A stretch of 64,000 nucleotides of DNA. It comes from VXRN01 sp963664365. Its GTDB lineage: Bacteria; Chloroflexota; Dehalococcoidia; Lucifugimonadales; UBA1123. How positions within the stretch are numbered: position 1 is the first letter of the stretch; each line of letters opens with the position of its first letter. The translations under genes were made by a program, and so were the position numbers. The stretch spans positions 1,674,001 to 1,738,000 of the forward strand of contig OY761144.1 in the NCBI GenBank assembly GCA_963664365.1. Direction: 5' to 3'. A model generated the notes under the pieces. The model was given only the letters and a program-made list of their open reading frames with translations. It was not told where the DNA came from and did not search any database. This document shows, piece after piece, positions 58,552 to 64,000 of the stretch.

Positions 58552-58836
58552 ATGTTCACCGTAACCGCCGAGGCCAAGCGGCAGCTCAAGAAGATCGTCG
58601 ACGACCGCAAACCGGGCGCGGGACGAAATCTCAGGCTGGCTATTCCGCCGGCCTGGCCCGGCCCCGGCGACTTCGGCATCGTCGTGGACGACGAAAAGGC
58701 CGATGACCTGACCGTCACCCTCCGCGGGACCAAGATACTGCTCCTCAATCAACAGCTTGCCCCCCAGCTAACCACCTCCGTACTCGACTACAAAGAGACC
58801 CCGCAAGGTCATGCCTTCACCCTCGACGTGTACTAG
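58552..58836 (+). CDS. HesB/IscA-fold protein without the cluster-binding cysteines
   Basis: 94 residues. FTVTAEAKRQLKKIVDD is the A-type carrier N terminus, followed by LRLAIPP, DFGIVVDDEKADDLTV and LDYKETPQGHAFTLD, in the same order as HesB/YfhF-like proteins. But the three conserved cysteines are absent, so it cannot work as an Fe-S carrier in the usual way. Overlaps the next gene by 26 bases. Confidence 0.65.
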   Translation: MFTVTAEAKRQLKKIVDDRKPGAGRNLRLAIPPAWPGPGDFGIVVDDEKADDLTVTLRGTKILLLNQQLAPQLTTSVLDYKETPQGHAFTLDVY

Positions 58837-59491
58837 CCGCGCCTCCAAGATTGCCTGTCCTCTCTGCGATAGCTCTGGCGCCAAGTTCATCCACAGGTCC
58901 GAAGACGGGCACGGCGTCAGAGAGTTCCGAGAGTGCGCCGTCTGCGACCTCATCTTCGTGCCGCCGGAGTTTCACCTGTCCGCTGAGGAAGAATTGGAAC
59001 GCTACAAGATGCACCAGAACGACCCCGACGACCCCGGATATAGGGAGTTCCTTCGCAGGCTCTGGGATGTGCTGAAGCCCAGGCTGCCGGAAAACGCCGT
59101 CGGCCTCGACTACGGCTGCGGCCCGGGTCCGGCGTTGACCTGCATGATCCACGAGGATGGATTCGCCGTCGAGAAGTACGACCTGTACTTCTTCCCCGAC
59201 GACGCCCCACTACGACGCAAATACGACTTCATCACCTGCACCGAGACCGTAGAACACCTCCGCCGTCCGATCGAAGTGTTCAGTCTGCTGGATTCGATAC
59301 TGGCGGATTCCGGGCAGATCGGAGTCATGACCGGCATCCTCGACGACCGCTCAGCCTTCAGCGACTGGTACTACCAAAGAGACCCTACCCACATAGCCTT
59401 CTACAGCCGCGCCACCTTCCAATGGCTGGCGGACCGTTTCGACTGGACCGTAGATTTCCCCGCCCCCAACGTCGCCATCTTCACCAAGTAA
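58811..59491 (+). CDS. Class I SAM-dependent methyltransferase with N-terminal zinc ribbon
   Basis: 226 residues. N-terminal ribbon CPLCDSSGAKF and RECAVCDLIFVPPEFHLS; methyltransferase core has GLDYGCGPGPALTCM, FITCTETVEHLRRP and WLADRFDWTVDFP. The same layout occurs in TylF/C-methyltransferase-like sugar enzymes. Substrate unknown. ATG 58811 overlaps the HesB-fold gene by 26 bp; a later start would remove part of the ribbon. Confidence 0.75.
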   Translation: MPSPSTCTSRASKIACPLCDSSGAKFIHRSEDGHGVREFRECAVCDLIFVPPEFHLSAEEELERYKMHQNDPDDPGYREFLRRLWDVLKPRLPENAVGLDYGCGPGPALTCMIHEDGFAVEKYDLYFFPDDAPLRRKYDFITCTETVEHLRRPIEVFSLLDSILADSGQIGVMTGILDDRSAFSDWYYQRDPTHIAFYSRATFQWLADRFDWTVDFPAPNVAIFTK

Positions 59492-59806
59492 GCTAAGAGA
59501 GACTGTCCCAAGCATGTCCCGTACTCCGATACGGGATTGGTAGGCGCTACTACTCATCCGTCGTTCCGGCGAAGGCATGTCCCGCACTCCGATGCGGGGT
59601 CGGAATCCAGAGGCGGGGAGTAGCTATCCCGCCTACTAATCCGGGACAGCTTCTGAGGTTCTCCATGGCTGGATACGTAAGCGTATATCTGGTAACATGA
59701 CGCCATGATGCGCGAGGGGATTTCTAGTGCAGGATTCTTGAAATCGACCAAATTGCGAATGCGCGCGGACAAGTCTGACTTACGACGGAGGTGCTGATCT
59801 CTCGCA
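59492..59806. other. 315-bp intergenic region with nested repeats
   Basis: Holds a ~150-bp MITE-like unit (59501-59650), inside which a REP palindrome (59559-59613) is interrupted by a second palindrome. 59651-59806 shows no repeat and no gene. Confidence 0.6.
59501..59650. mobile_element. MITE-like unit with GACTGTCCC / GGGACAGC ends
   Basis: Inverted ends GACTGTCCC (59501-59509) and GGGACAGC (59643-59650). The right end continues the IS1182-like consensus. Inside is the REP split by a CCCGCACTCCGATGCGGG palindrome, another copy of which lies at ~59516-59535. No flanking duplication was seen. It begins 10 bp after the methyltransferase stop. Confidence 0.65.
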
Positions 59807-60151
59807 ATGCCTGATCGACCAGGCCCGTTCACTCTGTTTCCTTCCACGCTGAGAACTGTTCGACGCCTCTTCAACGCCTTCGTTCTCGTCTTACTGACCT
59901 TCTTGATATGGAGCGTGTTCGTTGGGCTTGCATTTGGAATGAACATTGGATTGAACTACTTGATACGGGCGACCGAATTTTCCCCAAATGTCGAGCAGGT
60001 TGTTATACAGATACCGAAAGTATATACGATCGTCTTGGTTATCGCGGCTACGTGGATGAGCATACTGGATGTTGGAAGAGTGATATTCGCACAATTCGAT
60101 AGTGACGCGGAGGGTACGAATGACTCAGAAACAGAATGTGATGACGGATAA
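59807..60151 (+). CDS. Small membrane protein, unknown
   Basis: 114 residues; no strong ribosome-binding site. Two membrane segments (LFNAFVLVLLTFLIWSVFVGL and IPKVYTIVLVIAATWMSIL), an extracellular loop between them and an acidic tail (DSDAEGTNDSETECDDG). No family recognised. It overlaps the next gene by 32 bases. GC content is lower than in neighbours, which hints at transfer. Confidence 0.5.
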   Translation: MPDRPGPFTLFPSTLRTVRRLFNAFVLVLLTFLIWSVFVGLAFGMNIGLNYLIRATEFSPNVEQVVIQIPKVYTIVLVIAATWMSILDVGRVIFAQFDSDAEGTNDSETECDDG

Positions 60152-60794
60152 CAGTGTCCTTGACCCTCGACGCCTGAAGATGACGTTTCTCTCAGCCCTG
60201 TTTCATGCCACGTTCTGGTTGGTGGTGTTTAGCTTTACCGATCATCCTGTCGAGGAATGGCCTGCTGCAATCGCTACGCTCTACACTGTCTGGCTCATAT
60301 CGATTAACGCTATTGTGTACAGCGCGGCCATGGCAGCTAAGTATTTTGAGCGCAAGCTGAGAACGCTTGTTGACAAGTTGGATCTTGACCTTGACGCCAA
60401 CGACTACGGCAGCCTGCCTGATAACTCGAAGTACTTCATTATTCCTTTGATTGGCTTCATGGTCCTTGCCCTAGGGTTGTCGCTCTCCACGTCTAGTACA
60501 ATCCTCACCGCACTGGGCTTTGCTGCTCTGCCCAATTCACTTCCGATTGTCGGCATTGGCCTTGCCGTATTGGGAGTTTCGTTTGTGGCGGTGCTTGTCG
60601 GGTTATGGATTGTTGCTCTCAGGGTGGCGAAAAACCTGGCCTCGCATCTGGAACGGACAGTCGCTATTGAGGTCACACTGCCTGAACCGTCCTCCCCCAA
60701 GAGGACTAGGCTCTTAGATCGAATAGCCAGGATATTTGCCGCGTTGTCCAGAAATCTGGGCAGCCGGGCGCTCAGTTATAGATTGCTCATCTAA
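60120..60794 (+). CDS. Polytopic membrane protein, unknown
   Basis: 224 residues from ATG 60120 (GGAGGG upstream), inside the end of the previous gene. Four hydrophobic segments: FLSALFHATFWLVVFSF, IATLYTVWLISINAIVY, FIIPLIGFMVLALGLSL and GIGLAVLGVSFVAVLVGLW. A basic C-terminal tail follows (SPKRTRLLDRIARIFAAL). No family recognised. Same lower-GC block as its partner; the pair probably acts together. Confidence 0.5.
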   Translation: MTQKQNVMTDNSVLDPRRLKMTFLSALFHATFWLVVFSFTDHPVEEWPAAIATLYTVWLISINAIVYSAAMAAKYFERKLRTLVDKLDLDLDANDYGSLPDNSKYFIIPLIGFMVLALGLSLSTSSTILTALGFAALPNSLPIVGIGLAVLGVSFVAVLVGLWIVALRVAKNLASHLERTVAIEVTLPEPSSPKRTRLLDRIARIFAALSRNLGSRALSYRLLI

Positions 60795-61038
60795 ATCATC
60801 GGTCCTTTGCCATAGCATCGTCGCATCCATCGCGGGAAGTCTCTATGCCCAGGATTTTCATTGATCTATACGCTGTCGGGCGGGTGCCCGCCTCATATTG
60901 AGTCGCCGTCGGAGCCGACCTGTACAGAGCAGGGTTTGTCGAAACCACCCCCTGTTATTCCGAACGCATCCCATCCCCTCACCTGTCACTCCTCTGAAAG
61001 TAGGCCCCCAATCCCACACCCTATACCCAAATAACCCC

Positions 61039-61068
61039 TTGACACCATCTGACCACATGCTCTAAACT
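61039..61068 (+). promoter_or_regulatory. Sigma-70 promoter of paralogue copy 3
   Basis: TTGACA (61039-61044), an 18-base spacer and TAAACT (61063-61068). It is preceded by CCCCAATCCC as in the other two copies. The gene start (ATG 61070 or 61076) falls at or before the expected transcript start, so translation would be leaderless. Confidence 0.6.
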
Positions 61069-61069
61069 A

Positions 61070-62062
61070 ATGTTCATGCTCACAGGACAACCAGCATCCA
61101 TCAACCCCGTCTTCGCCGGCCACGCGGCCAAGCAACTGCGTGAAGCCAGCGACGACCTCAAGCGCGTCTTCGACAACCTCCTCGAAATCGCCAGAGGCAA
61201 CGACGACGGCTCGAACACATACGACAGGCTCAGGGCCGCCAAGACGCTCTACGACAGAGGATTCGGCAAAGTCGCCAAGAACCCTCCGAGCGCTCCGGCG
61301 CCCGAATCGGAATCAGCCCCCAAATCGGCGCAATCCAATAATCAGACAGATCACGGTTCAGATACCCCCGAACCCACCCGACCCGTCGCCAAACTCGAAC
61401 GCAAGCTCGAAGATTCCCTCGGTCCGCCCCAGGCCCCGGCGCCGCAGCCGACGCCTATGCCCGCCGGCGCGCCCATACCCAACAACGTCGCGCCCGGATT
61501 CGTCCCGGACCTCGTCCGCGATGCCCAGCACTACGTCCTGGAAATCACCGACTACGGCGCGGAGCTTGCCTCCATACTCATGGACATCCACGAACCCGAC
61601 CCCGATGACGAATCCATCAGGACGTGCCACCGCATCACCGCCGGGCAGATGATCATCGAACGAGTGCTGGGGCCCGCCGTCAACATGGACCAAGCCGCCG
61701 GCGTCGCCTACGACCCCAACATGGACCCACACTCGCTCCTCAGGTATCCGGCGGATATAGACCCCGAGTTCACGCTCGAAGAGTTGAAAGAAGCCGACCG
61801 CGCCGCGCGCGAGTTCACCCGGATCATGCGCAACGGTTACGCTGAAGGTGACGAACAATGCGAATCATGCGAAGACGGCTGGCTGTGCGAGTACCACGAC
61901 CCCCAAAGTGAGTGCTACGAGACCCCCGGCCTGGTGGAAGAAGACATCGCCGTCATGGAACGCTACTACAGGAACTCCGAGCTAATCCGCGACCGTCTCT
62001 ACAAAGACACCGCCGAAGGCGGCTTCAAAATCCGCCCCCGCGACTACGTCAACGACACCTAA
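61070..62062 (+). CDS. Unknown paralogous family protein, copy 3
   Basis: 330 residues from ATG 61070; ATG 61076 fits a leaderless mRNA better. Same layout as copy 2: module A with LLEIARGNDDGSNTYDRLRA and AAKTLYDRGFGK, a Pro-rich linker with RPVAKLERKLEDSLG, and module B with LEITDYGAELASILMDI and CHRITAGQMIIERVLG. It adds a Cys-rich segment (CESCEDGWLCEYH, ending ECYE) that could bind zinc; copy 2 lacks this. Function unknown. Divergence from copies 1 and 2 is high, so this copy is older. Confidence 0.65.
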   Translation: MFMLTGQPASINPVFAGHAAKQLREASDDLKRVFDNLLEIARGNDDGSNTYDRLRAAKTLYDRGFGKVAKNPPSAPAPESESAPKSAQSNNQTDHGSDTPEPTRPVAKLERKLEDSLGPPQAPAPQPTPMPAGAPIPNNVAPGFVPDLVRDAQHYVLEITDYGAELASILMDIHEPDPDDESIRTCHRITAGQMIIERVLGPAVNMDQAAGVAYDPNMDPHSLLRYPADIDPEFTLEELKEADRAAREFTRIMRNGYAEGDEQCESCEDGWLCEYHDPQSECYETPGLVEEDIAVMERYYRNSELIRDRLYKDTAEGGFKIRPRDYVNDT

Positions 62063-62112
62063 ACCTTTCTGTCACTGCTATGAAAATAGGTCCATGAGCC
62101 AATCAGCCAAAG

Positions 62113-62151
62113 TCCCCTCTCCCAAGTTTGGGAGAGGGCTAGGGTGAGGGT
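62113..62151. repeat. CCCTCTCCC-type dispersed repeat
   Basis: CCCCTCTCCC and GGGAGAGGGCTAGGGTGAGGG surround a variant centre (AAGTTT). It lies between paralogue copy 3 and the WD40 gene. Confidence 0.8.
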
Positions 62152-62241
62152 TGGGAATGAGACGCTGCCCAACTTTCATCCCCTTTTGTGGCCTTCGCAA
62201 GACCATAGTGTTTTCCATAACGGCATTTCAGGAGACGCAAG

Positions 62242-63126
62242 ATGCGACTAAACCAACTGGCCGAATTCAAAGCACACCCGCGCCACGCGCAAGCCGTCCG
62301 GTTTTCCGACGACGGAAACGAGCTTGTCACAACCGGCATGGACGCCCTCGCCCAAATATGGTCCGTGCCCGACTTCGACCTCCTCCGTACCATGGACGCT
62401 CATGAAAAGAGCGTCAACGCCGTCGATATCTCGCCGGACGGCAAATTGGCGATCACAGGCTCCACCGACCGCAAGGTAATGGTATGGGAATGGGACTCTT
62501 GCGATGTGCTCCACACCATGGGAGGATTCCGAAACACCGTCGCGGCCGCGTCCTTCTCTCCCACCGGAAACGTTGCCGTGACCGCCTCATACGATGGCAG
62601 GATTGGATTCTGGGATAACGGCTCGGACACCATGCACGTGATCGCGTCTCACCCCAGAAATGTAACCTCGGTCAGCTTCTCCCCAAGCGGCGACGTGCTC
62701 GCAACCGCCGGAATCGGCAACATTGTAAAGCTCTGGGACGTGCAGACGCGCGAGGTCCGGAGCGAGTTCGAGGCTCCCGGCCAGGCCGCTACCAACTGCC
62801 TATTTCTCCCGGACGGCAAACTGTGCTGTCTGGCCTACGAAGGCCAGATCGCCATCTACGCGCCTGACGGCCACGATCTGCTGTCGGAAGGCGCCTTCAC
62901 CGACGCTCCTCCGTCAGGGTCAGCGAGACCGATCCCCGATACCAGCAGCCTATTCTGCTCGGTTAGGGGAGGCGTCATCGTCTTCGACCTCGACTCCATG
63001 ACGACGCTGGCCCAGGTCAGCACGCGCATCAAGGGGATGTACGGCGTCGCCGTCTCACAGGACGGCAGCTTGGCGGCCGCGGTGAGCGCGGACGGCAAGT
63101 GCAGGGTGTGGGAGATCGCCGACTGA
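62242..63126 (+). CDS. WD40-repeat protein
   Basis: 294 residues, AGGAGA upstream of the ATG. About seven WD-type blades: GNELVTTGMDALAQIWSV, GKLAITGSTDRKVMVWEW, GNVAVTASYDGRIGFWD, GDVLATAGIGNIVKLWDV, then weaker units to SLAAAVSADGKCRVWEI. A single beta-propeller with no other domain or signal. A scaffold for protein-protein contacts; partners unknown. Convergent with recF (13 bp apart). Confidence 0.85.
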   Translation: MRLNQLAEFKAHPRHAQAVRFSDDGNELVTTGMDALAQIWSVPDFDLLRTMDAHEKSVNAVDISPDGKLAITGSTDRKVMVWEWDSCDVLHTMGGFRNTVAAASFSPTGNVAVTASYDGRIGFWDNGSDTMHVIASHPRNVTSVSFSPSGDVLATAGIGNIVKLWDVQTREVRSEFEAPGQAATNCLFLPDGKLCCLAYEGQIAIYAPDGHDLLSEGAFTDAPPSGSARPIPDTSSLFCSVRGGVIVFDLDSMTTLAQVSTRIKGMYGVAVSQDGSLAAAVSADGKCRVWEIAD

Positions 63127-63139
63127 CCCGTTTCGCCTT

Positions 63140-64000
63140 CTACGTGGGAGATCGGTCGGACACCACACCCCCCGCCCTGACCCCGATGGTCCGAACTGCG
63201 AGGCCGGAAAACACCTCTCCAACGTTCGGCTCCGCGCTGGTCACTATCACCTGGTCCAACGTGGAGGCGCGTTCGACCACGCAACGGCGGCGCACTTCGT
63301 CCAACTCCGACATCACGTCGTCCAGAAGAACGACGGGCTGTTCTCCAAACTCGTTAGCGATCAGGTCCACCTCCGCCAGTTTCATCGCCAAAACTGCCGT
63401 CCGCGATTGGCCCCTCGAACCGAAGGCGCGGACGTCCATCTCTCCAATAGATACGGCTATGTCGTCTCTGTGCGGCCCGACGATGCAGTGGCCGGCGGCC
63501 ACCTCGCGCCTGCTCTCCGCCAGTATTGCCGCGTGGACCGTTCTGGATAGCTCCCGCGTGTCCGAGTATTCCCCGGGTTCGACTGAAGGCATATATCTCA
63601 CCGAGAGCGGTTCCCCGGACCCGCTCAACGTCTCGTGAATAGGGCAGGCCGCCGCGCTCAGCGCCTGAATGACGCGGGCGCGGCTTTCCATGATCCGCGC
63701 GGCGTGAATCGAAAGCTGAACGTCCCAGAACTCAAGCTCAGGCTCGCTGGAGCGTCCTTCGCGTATGGACTTGAGCAGGTGGTTCCGCTGGGTCATCACC
63801 CTCTGGTACTCCTGCGCCTCCCGCACATAACCGGGTTCGAGCTGAGATACCAGCATGTCCGCGTACCGGCGTCTCACCGAAGGCGGCCCGCTCGTGAACT
63901 CCAAGTCCTCCGCGCTGAACAGCGCCGCCTTCAACTCTCCAACGAAGTCCGACGCTCGCCGCGGAACTCCGTTTACCCTGAACCGCTTGCTGACCCTCGG
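63140..64000 (-). CDS. recF: DNA replication and repair protein RecF, partial
   Basis: 287 C-terminal residues; the frame is open to the window edge, so the Walker A start is missing. NGVPRRASDFVGELKAALFSAED, PSVRRRYADMLVSQL, the ABC-type signature region in REVAAGHCIVGPHRDDIAV, SRGQSRTAVLAMKLAEVDLI, Walker B VVLLDDVMSELDEVRR and the D-loop are all as in RecF. Acts in gap repair and replication restart. Confidence 0.93.
   Translation of the reverse strand, partial: PRVSKRFRVNGVPRRASDFVGELKAALFSAEDLEFTSGPPSVRRRYADMLVSQLEPGYVREAQEYQRVMTQRNHLLKSIREGRSSEPELEFWDVQLSIHAARIMESRARVIQALSAAACPIHETLSGSGEPLSVRYMPSVEPGEYSDTRELSRTVHAAILAESRREVAAGHCIVGPHRDDIAVSIGEMDVRAFGSRGQSRTAVLAMKLAEVDLIANEFGEQPVVLLDDVMSELDEVRRRCVVERASTLDQVIVTSAEPNVGEVFSGLAVRTIGVRAGGVVSDRSPT

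Overview
The window is a GC-rich bacterial chromosome segment (no rRNA, tRNA, CRISPR array or prophage seen) that fits an uncultivated Chloroflexota, probably a Dehalococcoidia/SAR202-like lineage. That placement is an inference from the gene set: HspR with a zinc-finger-less DnaJ, a short single-domain EF-Ts, a Na+-pumping decarboxylase, a DUF6941 protein, a DUF3179 lipoprotein, a NIPSNAP protein, a Yip1-like protein, and frequent GTG/TTG starts. No marker tree could be run.

Layout. 1-3.7 kb: the end of a tRNA CCA-adding enzyme, then a large LRR/lectin surface protein whose export signal lies in another frame across a poly-G run, and a PH-domain membrane protein. 3.7-12 kb: fumarase, two tandem hydrolases, threonine aldolase, RarA, SelA and a GT-C-like membrane protein. 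12-14 kb: an accessory patch with a gene cut by a deleted IS1182-family element and an orphan RHH protein. 14-23 kb: three parts of a Na+-translocating decarboxylase, a heat-shock cluster (hspR, dnaJ, hsp20), PduO adenosyltransferase and hisH-hisA-hisF-hisIE. 23-31.5 kb: a second accessory region holding a paralogue of the interrupted gene, a vWA/PP2C/kinase triad (YegL-YegK-YegI or TerY-P type) whose kinase carries nine extracytoplasmic CARDB repeats, and a YgiT-type zinc-finger gene with an in-frame TGA at a zinc-ligand cysteine. 31.5-45.2 kb: a deacetylase, a hydrolase and a long minus-strand run rpsB-tsf-pyrH-frr-uppS-cdsA-dxr-rseP-ispG-proS with a clear sigma-70 promoter, then galE overlapping a vapBC pair. 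45.3-55.5 kb: NIPSNAP, HtrA, DUF3179, Tat translocase genes, Maf, an RlmD-like methyltransferase, LipA, desulforedoxin-like miniproteins and a MetF-like protein. 56-64 kb: EtfBA, small conserved proteins, a methyltransferase, two membrane proteins, a third member of the paralogous family, a WD40 protein and the 3' part of recF.

How it fits together. The core genes cover translation, isoprenoid (MEP pathway) and phospholipid synthesis, histidine synthesis and electron transfer. Around them is a dense population of short dispersed repeats. At least five share an end resembling the terminus of the IS1182-family remnant. One sits between 19-bp direct repeats at the dnaJ 3' end and appears to have split a former dnaJ-hspR operon; another has inverted ends and 11-bp flanking repeats. 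The least explained parts are the three-member paralogous family with a shared promoter region (12.1, 23.4 and 61.0 kb), the CARDB-kinase triad, and the recoded or broken YgiT gene in a genome that encodes SelA.
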